This document shows, in pieces, positions 24,347 to 37,139 of a DNA stretch of 64,000 nucleotides. The position numbers and the translations under genes were made by a program. Source of the stretch: Inonotus obliquus (lineage: Eukaryota > Basidiomycota > Agaricomycetes > Hymenochaetales > Hymenochaetaceae); the NCBI GenBank assembly GCA_032164295.1, contig JAJHTX010000009.1, positions 682,001 to 746,000 on the forward strand, written 5' to 3'. Position 1 is the stretch's first letter. Every line of letters begins with the position of its first letter. Below the pieces are notes generated by a model, which was given only the letters and a program-made list of their open reading frames with translations, had not been told where the DNA came from and did not search any database.

Positions 24347-25743
24347 ATGGACCGCATTCCTCCCGAGATCCTCTGCGACATATTTCTTGCTGCTCTGCCA
24401 CATCCAACCGACCCCGACGAATACCCATCTTCGGTCGTAGCGCCTCTGCACATATCGCACGTTTGTCGGGCATGGCGCACTTTATCCCTCTCTTTTGGCG
24501 AGCTATGGTCGTACTTATGCATCGTATATTCTATGCGAAGGAGAATGAAGGCCACGGTGTCAGTGTTTGATACATGGATCGAGAGAACGAATGGCGCTCC
24601 ACTCAACTTTCGGGTTGAATGCTATTGTAAAGCACACAATGATAAGGCCGTGCATCGTGTCGCGGAGCATATCGTCACCACTATGATTTCCCAACAACAC
24701 CGATGGAGGGACGTCTCGTTCACCTTCTGGGAAGTACAACTCTCCCGCGAGTTTTCAGGGTTAAATTTGATCAACATGCCGATTCTCACATCGCTCGAGT
24801 TGCGTGTAGCGCTGCCGCTGCGTGTAAAATTAGCATTTCTCATCTTCGCGTCAGGCGTCTTTGCATTCGCGCACGTGATTTTGAACTGATAACAGGTGAA
24901 GGGCCACTATATTCCCTTACCGAGTCCGCCGACATTTGTTTTGAGCATGACTGTGCAAGGAGGTACGATATTCGCGTGTGGTTGGATGTTTTGAAGGCCG
25001 CCCCTTTTCTGACCGATATCATTGCCAATTCCCGGCGGTATTCGGTCCTGATGCTGCGTCGTCCCGAAAACGAGCCTCTGACCCGAGTGCCTAACCTTCG
25101 TATCCTCAAACTGCTGAGGATTGACGTTGATTCCGATACTGCGTCGTTCATTGTCGATTATGTGACGCTTCCAAATCTGCAAGTTTTGTTTTTTGTGAGC
25201 AGGATGTACAATGAAGATGTGAAAGCGGAGATGCTTACAAGTTTCATCCGGCGGTCACTTCCTCCCTTGACTACGCTGGTACTGGACTGGGATGATGTTC
25301 ATGAAGAAACAATAATCCCGATTCTCCACCTCATACCAACCCTCAAATACGTGCGACTCGATGGAGCAATCGTGACACGGCGTTTCTTCCACGAACTGAC
25401 TGCTCCGAGTATTACCGATGACAACAGTCTACTAGGAGACGAACACACCACTGCTTGTCCGGTGCTCGAGACACTTGTCCTTCGGTTGATACGTTTCGAA
25501 GAGGATGCCGACTGGTGGGTCGCTTTCGTCGCCATGCTGAGGTCTCGACCGAGTGGTTTGGGAAAGTCCAATGTCATATATCTTGTACGTGATGATGAAG
25601 ACGAAGACGAGAACATGATGCTAACAACGGTCGAGGTGTCCCACCTAGACGAAAACACCGGCGATTCTCGACGTGAAGTTGAGAAAGGCATTGAGGATGA
25701 CGGGGTGGTCATTGGAAATCATGAAGCTGTCGAGTTTCTCTAA
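24347..25743 (+). pseudogene. F-box/LRR-like protein, frameshifted copy
   Basis: The N-terminal 165 codons match the F-box paralogues. Near 24830-24870 the sequence has lost several bases relative to the copy at 35742 (where that copy reads KISIAQSSRLRRL), moving the rest into another frame. The remaining frame continues to a proper stop at 25743. From 25237 to 25943 it is identical to 36633-37339, the end of the other copy and its 3' flank. It is either a pseudogene recently overwritten at its 3' end or, less likely, a gene with an assembly error. Confidence 0.8.
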
Positions 25744-25943
25744 TCCTTACACCCTGACAAGTAGCTCTACTATTGTTTCAATCCACTATCTGGATCATTG
25801 ATCTCCTTTATAGATCTCGTCCCTTGAGGCGCGGTATGAGCCATAATTTTTAACTCCGCCTGTTCACCAATCCCTGGTTACGGGGAATATGCCATCATAA
25901 CTACTGAAAGATTCAACGTATGATGCTCTATTTGCGATAGAAT
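25237..25943 (+). repeat. 707-bp tract identical to 36633-37339
   Basis: A base-by-base reading found no difference between the two tracts at a constant offset of 11396. The flanking bases 25236 (T versus C) and 25944 (T versus G) differ, and sequence outside the tract diverges at many positions. It covers the 3' third of the F-box gene plus about 200 bases downstream. Confidence 0.85.
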
Positions 25944-26786
25944 TTCTTGTCTTGTCTTGCGATGCCAACTCTCGCGCCGTTTCTTTGTCTGTGCTTCGAC
26001 TCTCGGAGTCTCCAGCATCAATTCTGTCCCATTATTGATGTCCCTCAGATCGCACACGATGAAAGTGTCAAAGCACTGGGGCCCTTAAGGCGGGGAGTAC
26101 GGAGCGGCAGACCCGAACACAGGTATGAGAATCGATTTTATACAATCTGTTGTCAGAACGCTAGTGGACACATTGTTTATTTAGTGCTTTAGTATTTTTG
26201 TGGTGCTTCTGTGTTTCATCATACCCTTCCACTTTATCTGTATGCTGTGCCCATGGTGTATCTCTTGTGCTAAAACCGTTTTAATGAAGAAGGTCAATGA
26301 AATCCACAGTTAGGAAGTGCACATTCGATTATTCCGAGGGGAGCATTGATGATTAGTATCTGACAAAAATGAATGTCGTGGTAAACTGACGACAATTTTG
26401 ATGATCTATCCATATTCATCACTGATCAACGAAGAGCAATGTTGGCGCAAGAATAATCACATCCAATTCTGAGGACCTAGACTGACAAGCTGTAGAAGCT
26501 TCACCACCTCGCCGAGAATGCTTAGGTCAATAAAACTCATCTCCCATCAGACAATATTCTATAGGAGATTAATGATGTTATATATACACTTTGTGGTAGG
26601 CTGTAAAATCGGAACGAAACTATTGGCCTCGACGCGGCGCAGAGCTGGCATGTTCCACGATCTGAAGTAGATTTGAATCAATGTGTTTTGGATTATTCAA
26701 GGTCGATCTCGAAGAGTACGGCACCATAGCCATATCGTTGTCATAACACACCTTCAGCATCTCGAGAGTCGAGAGAAGGAAAGTTT
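25744..26786. other. Intergenic, 3' flank of F-box copy
   Basis: The part to 25943 is identical to the flank of the other copy; further on the two flanks remain recognisably related but diverged. No gene is recognised. Confidence 0.4.
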
Positions 26787-27340
26787 TTAATCGTAATATT
26801 TATCCCGCAAGCGTGTCAAGCAATTACTCGAAGATTCCCGAGTCGTATATTCAATCGCTTTAGGATCGAGAGAGATTGCACACCTCTCGCGGTGCAGAGA
26901 GTGTAGCCAGGTCTTGTTCAAAGCTTTCGGATTCACCAGAGTCCTTGATTGATATACAGTATGCAAGGGTATAGATTCCCTCCGATCAAGGCAGACATTC
27001 TGCTCTTGGAAGTCAATCACTTTATCCCAGAGATGGGAATCTCCGCCTGCATTGTCCCTAAAACAGCGGTTGAACAGCGGTTGAACAGCGTTTGAAGGGC
27101 TCAATATTCGTCGCGAGTCGCGACCATCATCCAGGATCAGCTGAAATATGTGTTCCATGACGTCGAATGGAAGGGAATAAATTGCTTGTCAGGAAGCAGA
27201 TATTCCTCCGCGAGTGTCACTTCCGTACGATATGTACCGAGTTCGATTGTGTTCGACTGAGACTCCTCGAGGTGTTCAATAAAGCTGATGGGTTTTGGTA
27301 TTGCTTCAACAGGAGGGACAAATATGAACTTCTATTGAGC
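26787..27340 (-). pseudogene. Decayed gene of unknown function, copy 1
   Basis: A minus-strand frame of 123 codons (26787-27158) starts MEHIFQLILDDG and contains NPKALNKTWLHSL. Related sequence continues upstream in other frames to about 27340. The same segments (VTEHLFQLILGED; ANPRTSNNTWLHC) occur in the same place relative to the F-box copy at 35742, on the minus strand at 37670-38265. I do not recognise the family. Both copies are out of frame in places, so both are likely dead remnants duplicated together with the F-box gene. Confidence 0.45.
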
Positions 27341-27352
27341 TGTGAACCATGA

Positions 27353-28303
27353 GCAGCCTATGACAGTAGTTGATGATTAATCTTTGCAAGCCTAAACTTA
27401 AAAATGTCTGAATCTGGCTCACGCTTTGTGAGTGAGTTCAAGTGTACTAAAACTAATCATAGTGGTAAGGATGGTGGCGGATACATCGGGAGAAAGGCGG
27501 ATCACATATACTAGCTTATGTTAAATTTATTGTGCCATAATCAGAACACGTGCATATAAGGACATATCTGATATCTCTTCTCATTATATGATAAATTAAT
27601 TTCAGTCATCAGCATATAAGGAAGTATAAGGTGAATACACACCATTCATGTGGTAAATAATACTTCTCCGCTCTTGTTTAGAAACGATAACCATGATTTT
27701 GGATTACACTCCCGGTCGAATGGTAATTCCATGCTTAAAGTGAAGCATCAATCTGATCAGTCTCATACAAACAAAAATTCCATCGTATTCTTCAATTATT
27801 GACATGGCATCCGGAGTCTCATCACCATATATTAGTCAATAAACTGACTATGAACATACAATACGACTGTCATGATGGTTTCTTATTGTACTAAGAAAGA
27901 AGTTCAGTATACATATTTGAATTGAGCTCGAAATAGCTGTCCGAATACAACTGCGAGCGTGCGGCGGGGCTGAAGGCTATTTGGGGTGATTGGTTAGATG
28001 ATAGGGGAGGAAGCATAAGAGGAGAAATTGGAGGACTTGTCAGTGGTTCTTGAGGATGCAAGTCTGGGAATCTGAAGTCGAGTTTGAGTGTGCGAGATGG
28101 AAGATTGTTATCCACTAAAATGGGTCAGAAGGCACATATGAGAGACAAGCATTGTCTCAATGAGTCATCAATACTCTGGAGAGAGAGGCGTCTGAAGAAT
28201 TGTTAGTGTTGTAGAAAGCAAGGGACTTGAAATAGCTGTCATCCTAAAAAAGATGCATGTGACTGGAAAATTACCATGCGTAGGTTCAACTTCAACTACC
28301 TAC
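27353..28303. other. AT-rich intergenic region, possible transposon subterminal DNA
   Basis: No gene is visible. Short words such as CATATAAGGA recur (about 27555 and 27612). This may be the terminal region of the Plavaka module to its right, but I could not define inverted ends. Confidence 0.3.
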
Positions 28304-31300
28304 CTAAAGATCTGCATATCCCTCTGAATTGCCTCCTTCCCCATCTTCAGCATCAGACGCCTCGATGGTATCATCCTCATCCTCATCCTCATCCTCATCC
28401 TCATCCTCAACCTCAACCTCAACCTCAACCTCAACCTCAACCTCAACCTCAACCTCATTCTCAACCTCAACCTCAACCTCATCCTCAACCTCAACCTCAA
28501 CCTCAACCTCATTCTCAACCTCAACCTCAACCTCATCCTCAACGCTATTCTTCTCATTTTCTTCCAAGTCCTCGTTTTCGTCACTCCGTTCGTCCCACAG
28601 CTCCTCTAAAATGTCGCCAAGCAAGTCCTTATTTAAGTGAGATGTGACCTTGTGCCCCACCCCGCCCTCCCTGAATCTCAAAAACATGTCCCTGTCCACA
28701 AAACTATGGATTCAAGTTGAGAAATCAACTAGTATGCATATTTTCTGACAGGATGAGAGACTTACATATTAATATGATAGAATAGAAAATCTTTGTGATC
28801 CGTTTCCGATGGTTGTCTTGCAAGTGATGGGGGAAGAAACTCAGTAGTCCATCCCTGAGTGAAATCGGGTATCAAGTGAACTCCTTGAAGGATTAATTCA
28901 GAGTCAATAAATCCAAATGCGCCTGGTTTTCTGTGATGTATGAATTGGACTCGGGGTAATCGTTTTGTAGTGAAACAAAGCGAACGACTCAGATCGAACT
29001 GAAACCAACGCACCCAGACGATATCCATCCTCTTGTACTCACGGGTACTCGAACCTGGTCCGTAGTAGGCAACATGTGCATGAAAAACCCTCAGAACACG
29101 ACCATATGCATAATGGTGCCCAGATTCATGGTCCTCTGCAAGGATCATGATGTCTGGGTGCGTACGAGGATTTATCGAGTCAATGGAGCGTCGAAGATCA
29201 TATGTAGTGTAATTGATGTGCAAGAACTTGTGTTGGAAGATCTTGTCGCTTCTTATGTGTAGGCTATTAACTTCAGAGGGAGAGAAGCCCTCTCCTTCGT
29301 CCCATGAGAGAATCTGACTGAGTAAATGTGATTGTAAGTCTGGTAAGAATTTCTGAGGGGGAGCCAGTGTGAGTTCGTGAGTTTTCAGCTTGTCTGTTAG
29401 ATAATTACTGTTAACGCTGCATCTCCTTTGTTCTGCGATTCCCATGCATATACATTAAACAAGTACTTTTCGGATTTTGCAATGTGGTAGTGACACTTGG
29501 GATCAACGGCCGGCAGATTCTCAGAAGCGCCAGATGGAAGAGATGGATTCTTGATATCATTAGATTGTTCGAATAATATTGATTCTTTGAGTTGGGCCTC
29601 GATCTTTCATAATGATCTAACTCAGGCTTTGAGGGTGGAGATATCTCTCGCGGCGTTTTTTTTGTTGGTCCTGCCGAAGAATCGCTTGAGCTGCCTGTGG
29701 TTCGTCTTGCCCTAATCCGTAAGAGAGAAATAAGGGCAAAACTACACCCCGTGATAATGTAGAAATGAGACTGGACTCACAAAAGTCTATAGTCCCAAAA
29801 TGTCAGATTTTCTTCACATATCCCTCTGATGCATGCATTTTTGAGGTCTTGATGTTAAGCTCCTTCCATTTGGCTTCGACCTTGGCCGAGCTGGCCTTGG
29901 TTGATATTTTGCGGTCCTTGATTTTTGTCAGCTTGCCTTTATCTGTCATTTTCTTCAACATGGCTGCTTGACGATGTCCACAGGTGATAACCTCCTTTTG
30001 CAACTCCTGTGTCTTATATTTGGAACAAGTCGTTCTCTTGAATAGACGGACTTGCTGTCTCATTTCCTTTGTTGCTTTCTCCAGTAATCTTACAGTCGTT
30101 TCAGTATGTAATCAAAGTTTCGCTAGAGCGTGCCATGTCGCGAGAATAAATAAGAGGTCGAGTATTATTTTGTTGTGTTTCCTTTCGGTAAGAATACCCT
30201 CGAATACTGGTATAGCGCACTGAATAATACAGTAAATAAGTACGGATAATGACTTATGACAATTGGTGATTTACTTGGAGAGCGTCCTCATAATCTCAAG
30301 CTGCAAGTTTCTTAAGAGCAGCCGTGTTTTTTGAAAACCGTCTGATCGTAGAATTCCCAAACGTAGGGACCTGGTAGAATCTTTTCGAAGTATTTTTTCA
30401 GTCATTTTTGCACGGAATGAACGGAAAAAAAGAAAACTCACCTCTTGTTGAATACAGTGATTGTGTCTCCACCTTGCGCATATAGAATTCGAATAAGATG
30501 TGTAAGTATTGATCTCCAGATACCTAATTTGAATTCGTGCATGACATCCGGAACAAACATGTCGAAATAGTTGAATCTGTGTTGAGAAAGAACTGAGAAA
30601 GCATTCTGAGATCCGCAAATAGTTAGTATGTTTTGTGTGTGTGTTAAGTATGTACATTGAATCCTACCTTGACAGGGACAAGAGACTTGGTCGACAGTTG
30701 TCTGATGACATCTGCCGATTCAACTGGTTTTCCCGTATCACAAATCTGTTCTCGTGCCTTCATAACTTTTGCTTGACGATCAGTATTGTCGACTCATCTG
30801 TGTGCCCTTCTTTGCATATCGATTCTCGTCCCAATCATAGGTATGTCGGATTTCTTGATTTTACAGGTCGCACTGAGATTACACAGAGTCGCAATGAGCA
30901 TCCTATTAAAGTACTCGTCAATAATTAATACTTTTCGGATATCAATTAAAATACTACCATTCGGGATAGTCAGCTGAGTAAATCATAATTCTTGGGAATA
31001 GTCGGCGAGAGACATTATCTGAGCAATCGAACTCGATGCCGTCCCTATATGCTTGCAGGAAGTCAGGCTGGAAGAGTACTAATGAAATAATCGCATGCAT
31101 CAGTTCGCACTTGAGGTGAGTGAGGACATCGGCTGAGCCAGTTTCATTGATGACGGGTAACATACTCTAGACGAGTGAGAACCAAAGACCTGAGTGAGGG
31201 ACCATACTGGCATTGATACTCGTCTTGAACTGAAGCTGGGAGCTACAATTAGCACATAGAATCAAGATATAAGCACATAGAATCAAGACATAAGCACATA

Positions 31301-32775
31301 GAGTCAAGCTACTTACCGAGGGGATGTATGCAATGTGGTGACAAGTATGTTCGGTTGGCTTGCACCGCGAGTATTTCAATTGGTTGCCAAGGAACATGTA
31401 CATTGGCTATAGAGAAGCGGTACCGAAGCTCGCCAAGTGGGTAGAATCAGAGTAGAGCATAATAGGAAGCACAAAGGTTTCTCGACCGTCTTCCTGTGGT
31501 AAACATCTAACTTCTTCGTGCGCCTCAAGCCATGCGTCTGAGCAGTAGAGTTCCCCATAGATTCGTTCTTTTGTTGCGAGATAGCTAGGTTTCCAGTACT
31601 ATTAGATGATCAGGGACTCATTCACATATCGAACAAACAGAAGCAGAGTCATACCTGCTCGTACAGAGTATAATGGAAAGGTGATGCATCGGGGTCATCA
31701 AGGGCGCTACAGAGTGTCTCCAGGAGTGGACGATAGTAAATACCACCAACTGTCATCTCCGAGGCTCTTGCCTCACCCCCCGGTCCGAGTGCCTTTGATC
31801 GATCTTCCGGAGGTAATTTTATCTTTACAGACCCTTCTCTCCATCCATCTGCAGCAGCCTGCGGTGCCTTATCCTCTGCCACAGATCCATCCAAGCGCTT
31901 GCTTTCACGGTGCGAACTATAGTCCCACAGATCATGGAGCTTGAAGTCAGAATGAAGTAGTACTTGATGAACAAGTCTGTCGATATCTTCATAAGTTTTC
32001 GTCTGAGTTTCATTGTTCAACCATGACGTGAGCAAATAGGATGTTGCATTTTTGAATGGAAAATAAATGTTTGTCATGAAGAATGGCAGAGATGAAGACC
32101 GTTCCATTTTTTCAGGTACAGAAAGTCCTGGTCCATCGCAAAGATCTTCAAGTGTGAGGCAGTTATCAGGGTCATTGATAGGTTTGTCTGGATAGACTCG
32201 AAAGAGGCCATATTTGTTTGGAATGGTAACAAACTTGACGCGTGGTTCAGGTATTGGAATAGGGACAGGCTGAGGAGCAACAGGCTGAGGAGGTGGTGGA
32301 GGTGGTGGAGGTGGCGGCGGAGGTACATGGTCGAGGAAATGAGGTAGAGATGTGGTGGGCAGTGCGGCTGAGCTGGAGACAGAGGGAAGAAAGTCTTTGA
32401 ACTTTTTTGGAAAGTTCCTTCTGCGTTTTGAGCCGCCCGGAAGTTCTAGAGGCATATCAAGAAGGGCTGGGGGCAGACTGGGAGCTAGAGCAGTTTCAAC
32501 AGTTTCAACTGCAGGAGCAGAATCGAACTCATATATCTCGGCAGGGGCATCTTGTTCATCACCTGAGAAGTTATATCGATACTCAATAATGAAAAGAATA
32601 GTAGAGATTACTCACCTTATCCCGCCGGCATAATTTGTGTCTCTAGACCTGCCCTGGTACATCTGAGTTTGCTTGATATACCACTTCTTCCTTTGTACCT
32701 GGCCCTGTGGACTGATACTCTCCTACCATCATCAAAGTCCCTTCCGCAGTACTCACAGGAGTAGCCCTTGCCCAT
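28304..32775 (-). CDS. Plavaka-type transposase, copy 2, probably inactive
   Basis: This has the conserved layout of basidiomycete Plavaka (EnSpm/CACTA-related) transposases. The start at 32775 gives MGKGYSCEYCGRDF, a small zinc finger. A proline-rich linker and GLFRVYPDKP follow, then SVKIKLPPEDR, GIYYRPLLE, LYEQ/YWKP..., VLPIMLYSDSTHL, ATLCNLS...KSDIP, FDMFVPDVMHEF, FGFIDSELILQGVHLIP and the C-terminal FVDRDMFLRFREGGVGHK. An acidic tail encoded by hexamer repeats ends GYADL at 28304. Short introns split it. At least two in-frame stops (AA-stop-DYEDAL near 30250; AKL-stop-LHTE near 30120) and a weakened Cys motif suggest it is dead. It is head-to-head with the DUF6698-like gene at 33115. Confidence 0.75.
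28373..28545 (+). repeat. Hexanucleotide repeat encoding acidic tail
   Basis: A run of CCTCAT units passes into CCTCAA units with CATTCT interruptions. On the coding (minus) strand this gives alternating Asp-Glu and Glu-Val dipeptides in the C-terminal tail of the transposase. The homologous tail at 61604-61918 is acidic but not built from a pure repeat. Confidence 0.85.
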
Positions 32776-33114
32776 GACTAGATGGTTCCGCTGATAGAAT
32801 TAGAAGCCGCAGCTATAGCCCCTGAGAGTGCAGTCATAAAAGAATAGTGACTCCTGAGCCAGTCCCAGTACTCGGAGAGAGAGATAAAAGGCCCCTAGAT
32901 ACAACAGAAACAGAAACTAGTGCCATTGCCAGTGCCAGTGCCAGGTGAGTCCGAGTCGTTATATGCAGAAGTCTGAGTTGGGCAACTGGAGACGTGATGC
33001 GTGAAGTCCACACGCACGTGACCGATACTCTCCCGATATCAACGCGGGTCCCATCAATAATCGTCTTCCCCACTTCCCCACTTCTCTACTTTCTCCAACG
33101 AGTAGTCAGCCAAA
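32776..33114. promoter_or_regulatory. Bidirectional promoter of Plavaka/DUF6698-like module 2
   Basis: These 339 bases separate the two divergent start codons (32775 minus, 33115 plus). The region contains tandem CAGTGCCAGTGCCAGTGCC words near 32930-32945. It must drive both genes if they are expressed. Confidence 0.5.
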
Positions 33115-34932
33115 ATGCCCCATGTAGCACCTAGAAAATCAACGAACCGCATGGCACCCTACAATAAGCATTCGACAGCCTCTCAACCTGCCCTCCCCAG
33201 TTCTAAAATGTCGACACTGCGAGACTCGACTCCAGCACCACAGGACGACAATGACAGGGTAGGGCGTGTGAGTAGACGTAGGCTCATTACTGAGAAGATG
33301 ACGACAAAGAGTGGACGGAGCAGGAAAATAACGCGAGTACCTGTGTATTTTGACCTTGTAGTTGTGATCGTCTGAGTGCATATATGCAGCCTGCAGGACA
33401 AACATCTTGCTTGCATTCTCCAATTGGCACAGTTCATCAAGAGGAACGTGGACTTGTGGGTACACGTTCCTCAAGTGATGAACTTTGGGACTGTGCACGA
33501 AACGATAGAGAGGTGCAAGGGAAGAAACATGAGTCCTGACGATCTGGCTTTTCAGGAACTTAAAGATGCGAAGTTGATTGTCAAGAACTGGTGAGTTATT
33601 TCACTTTCATCAACTTGTCAACCTCCTTCAACCCGATATAGCGCAAAAAACAAGGACGTGTTTCTCAAGGTGTATAAAGGCATCAGGGAGCTTTTTTCGA
33701 AGTACTGGGACTATATATGCGAGCTGACAGATGAGAAAGAAGAGAATCTCTGGAAGCAGGTGCGTTACACAATTTCTTATCCTATCCTTCAGTTACTGGT
33801 TGACATTATCTCGCTGTAGGTGAATTATTTTGCTGAGCAAGGATGTAGTAACGACACAGCGACGATCAAGACCAAAGGAAATAAATACATCATGAAGGAT
33901 GGCTACCCGGACGCGCTTCTCGATGAACACGAACCAAAACTGACCCAGCGTGGCTTGAACCACTCAGACCTTCTGCGCCTTCTTGTGCCGATGTCAATCC
34001 TTCATAAGCATGGCAGGGAACCCCAGTGAGTGACTATATGTACTTAATTTTTATACATTCTAACTAATTATTTTCTGTAGGTTTGAACAAGATGTAATTG
34101 CCAAGGTCCATAGAGTTGACAATAAGTCTCTTCCAACATTGTTATTCGATGCCGGGGCATACAACCCGTCCCGCCCAAAAGAGTCTCTTTTTCGGGGCCA
34201 TTTGCCCATTCGTGTAAGTCTTATTTAGATTGTTTTGGAAACGAAGCAGAACATCTTCTGGCTGCATAATACTGACCGATTATTGGTAGGCTCTTTGCCA
34301 TATCTTCACCTCGCCATCATCAGCAAATAGGGGGCCTGGTAATAGACGTTCCACACAAGCACCTAACACAGCGATTGTCAGAATCAAAGAGGTTTCGCCG
34401 GAAATGATGGCTTACGTGTGCGTTCAGGTGAGTAATTTACTTTTGATATACACATTATAGTATATTAAATCAACACTTGAGGCGTGGCACCTGATATGCA
34501 ACCAGGATTCCTGGGGTGACCATGACCAAAGTTTCAGTAACAAAAAGTTTTATTACCAGATCCTCGAGCTCTTCAACAAGAAGAAAACGGCAGGCTGGGT
34601 GGAGAAAACACTCGGCTGGATTAACGAGTGAGTTTTAATTTTGTTATCATTCCTCTCATATATTTTTTTGTAGACAACTCTTTGGAGCCAAGGAAGAAGA
34701 TGCGTCTGAGGACAACGGTCCTGATCCAGATGACGAGACGGCCTTCGAAAACCTCTTGGGCGCCATTGCGGACAGCGACAAAGATGCGACTCATGAACAA
34801 GACAAAAATTTCACGACAGAACCAACACCACCAACAGCAACAACAGCAACAGCAACAGCAGCGGAAGCAACTCAGACTCAGCCGGACTCCCAGTACAGCC
34901 TAAATGCTTTCCAGGATCTCGATCTCGACTGA
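33115..34932 (+). CDS. DUF6698-like protein, partner of Plavaka transposase (copy 2)
   Basis: A multi-exon gene of unknown function. Exons give a basic N-terminus (MPHVAPRKSTNRMAPYNK), an alpha-helical region (AQFIKRNVDLWVHVPQVMNF), then HSDLLRLLVPMSIL, LLFDAGAYNPSRPKESLFRG, ALCHIFTSPSSANRGPG and MMAYVCVQ. It closes with an acidic tail ending NAFQDLDLD at 34932. The pattern FDAG...LFRG...HIFT.PSSA is what I associate with the basidiomycete-expanded DUF6698 family; that assignment is from memory. All introns seen have GT-AG borders and keep frame, so this copy may be intact. The paralogue at 48565-50519 has the same partner and orientation. Confidence 0.65.
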
Positions 34933-35741
34933 CTCACTGTAGGATGCAGTAGACCTCCTGACGAACAAGGTACTCTATTTGATGGGTTGCATTCTCGACA
35001 TCCTGGACTTGATCTGCTCGCTTCTGTGGCTCCGTTTTCTTGCTCGCTCGCCCTCTCTGTGCGCTTTAGCTCCTATGGACACTGCTTTCGGTTATTTCTT
35101 ATCAATGCTCTGTGGACTCGACTGGACAGTGTATAATGGAACTCGATGTATTAGATGAACTGATGTGAATTATGTATGTCTGGAATGACAATTTACGGGC
35201 AACTCATGTTTATACTCGCAAAATAAGATGCAATAAATATTTTAACAATTCGGCCGACTGTTAGATGCTTATGATACATTATAGCTATCTTATAAACGTT
35301 TACCACTCTGAGCAAAATCGGCCAGCATGACATTAGCCTATTTACAATTGAGGTCCCTTACACATTCTTTCGTGGCTTCGTCAGTATCAATAAGGGTACT
35401 TCAAACCTTCACAGGAATCGAAATTATTATACATTCTTATAAATTAACATAAGGACTCTACATGCTTATGGTGAGTTCTTTTGTCATATCTCCAGACCCA
35501 GGTCCCTTACGTATGCTTCCATGTCTTATGCACCTTTTGGACCTTGTATAACCTTATATGCTAGTAAAAGTAAATGGCCTTTCCCGCGATGTACTTCCGA
35601 GTCGGAGTGGGAATCGGAAGACAGAGATGACAAAGTTGAGTTCAAGTTTTCACCAGGTAACACTGCGTCCCAAAAGTACGCGGAACCTCGTATTCTCGCC
35701 GCGTTTCTTCATTTCAGCTCACCGACCGTCCTTCAGTTGAC
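34933..35741. other. Intergenic; possible module end plus F-box upstream region
   Basis: No gene is recognised. AGGTCCCTTAC occurs twice (about 35350 and 35505), which could be subterminal repeats of the Plavaka module. The last 30 bases (TTTCAGCTCACC...) are shared with the upstream region of the F-box gene at 22045. Confidence 0.35.
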
Positions 35742-37139
35742 ATGGACCGTTTTCCTCCCGAGATCCTCTGCAATTTTTTTCTCGCTGCCCTGCCACACCC
35801 AACCGAACCCGACGAATACCACTCTTCGGTCGTAGCGCCTCTGCGCATATCGCACGTTTGTCGGTCCTGGCGCACTTTATCCCTCTCTTTTGGCGAGCTA
35901 TGGTCGTACTTATGTATCGAATCTTCTACGCGAAGGAGAGTGAAGGCCACGTTGTCAGTATTTGATACCTGGATCAAGAGGACGAATGGCTCTCCGATAA
36001 ATTTTCGGGTCGAATGCGATGATACTTTTATGAACGATACCGCCGTCCGTCGTCTTTCCGAATATATCATTACCACCATGATTTCCCAACAACACCGATG
36101 GAGGGACGTCACGCTCAACTGCTGGGGAGTAATCTCCCCCGAGTTTTCAGGGATAAATTTGATCAACATGCCAATACTCACATCGCTCACGTTGCGTGTA
36201 GCGCTGCCGCTGCGCTCTAAAATCAGCATCGCTCAATCTTCGCGGCTCAGGCGTCTTGACATTAGCGGGGCCAATTTTGACCTGATGATAGGTGAAGGGC
36301 CGCTGTATTCCCTTACCGAGTCCGCCGTCATTTTTTTTGAGTATGGTAATTCAGGAAACCATGCTTTTCGCATGTGGTTGGATGTCCTGAAGGTCTCCCT
36401 TTTTCTGGCTGAATTTATTGCCAGTTCCCAGCAGCGTGGGGACCCACGGCCGCTTCGTGCCATAAACGAGCCTCTGATCCGACTACCTAACCTTCGTATC
36501 CTCAAACTTCTGAGGATTGACGAAGAATGCGATCCATCGTCGTTCATTGTCGATTATGTGACGCTTCCAAATCTGCAAGTTTTGTTTTTTGAGAGCAGCC
36601 GATACGATGAAGATGTGAAAGCGGAAATGCTCACAAGTTTCATCCGGCGGTCACTTCCTCCCTTGACTACGCTGGTACTGGACTGGGATGATGTTCATGA
36701 AGAAACAATAATCCCGATTCTCCACCTCATACCAACCCTCAAATACGTGCGACTCGATGGAGCAATCGTGACACGGCGTTTCTTCCACGAACTGACTGCT
36801 CCGAGTATTACCGATGACAACAGTCTACTAGGAGACGAACACACCACTGCTTGTCCGGTGCTCGAGACACTTGTCCTTCGGTTGATACGTTTCGAAGAGG
36901 ATGCCGACTGGTGGGTCGCTTTCGTCGCCATGCTGAGGTCTCGACCGAGTGGTTTGGGAAAGTCCAATGTCATATATCTTGTACGTGATGATGAAGACGA
37001 AGACGAGAACATGATGCTAACAACGGTCGAGGTGTCCCACCTAGACGAAAACACCGGCGATTCTCGACGTGAAGTTGAGAAAGGCATTGAGGATGACGGG
37101 GTGGTCATTGGAAATCATGAAGCTGTCGAGTTTCTCTAA
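35742..37139 (+). CDS. F-box/LRR-like protein (465 aa)
   Basis: An intact single-exon paralogue of the protein at 22045. It has the F-box MDRFPPEILCNFFLAAL at the N-terminus, then RISHVCRSWRTLSLSFGELW, then degenerate leucine-rich repeats such as LPNLRILKLLRI and LPNLQVLFF. The role in a Skp1-Cullin ligase is inferred from the F-box only. The last third (36633 onward) and the following 200 bases are identical to the frameshifted copy at 24347-25743, while the N-terminal two thirds differ widely. The ATG matches the conserved TTGACATGGACCG context of the family. Confidence 0.88.
   Translation: MDRFPPEILCNFFLAALPHPTEPDEYHSSVVAPLRISHVCRSWRTLSLSFGELWSYLCIESSTRRRVKATLSVFDTWIKRTNGSPINFRVECDDTFMNDTAVRRLSEYIITTMISQQHRWRDVTLNCWGVISPEFSGINLINMPILTSLTLRVALPLRSKISIAQSSRLRRLDISGANFDLMIGEGPLYSLTESAVIFFEYGNSGNHAFRMWLDVLKVSLFLAEFIASSQQRGDPRPLRAINEPLIRLPNLRILKLLRIDEECDPSSFIVDYVTLPNLQVLFFESSRYDEDVKAEMLTSFIRRSLPPLTTLVLDWDDVHEETIIPILHLIPTLKYVRLDGAIVTRRFFHELTAPSITDDNSLLGDEHTTACPVLETLVLRLIRFEEDADWWVAFVAMLRSRPSGLGKSNVIYLVRDDEDEDENMMLTTVEVSHLDENTGDSRREVEKGIEDDGVVIGNHEAVEFL

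Noticed and set aside
28276..28647. Plus-strand ORFs with Pro-Gln or Ser-Thr repeats
   Set aside because: They are antisense readings of the hexamer repeat in the minus-strand transposase tail.
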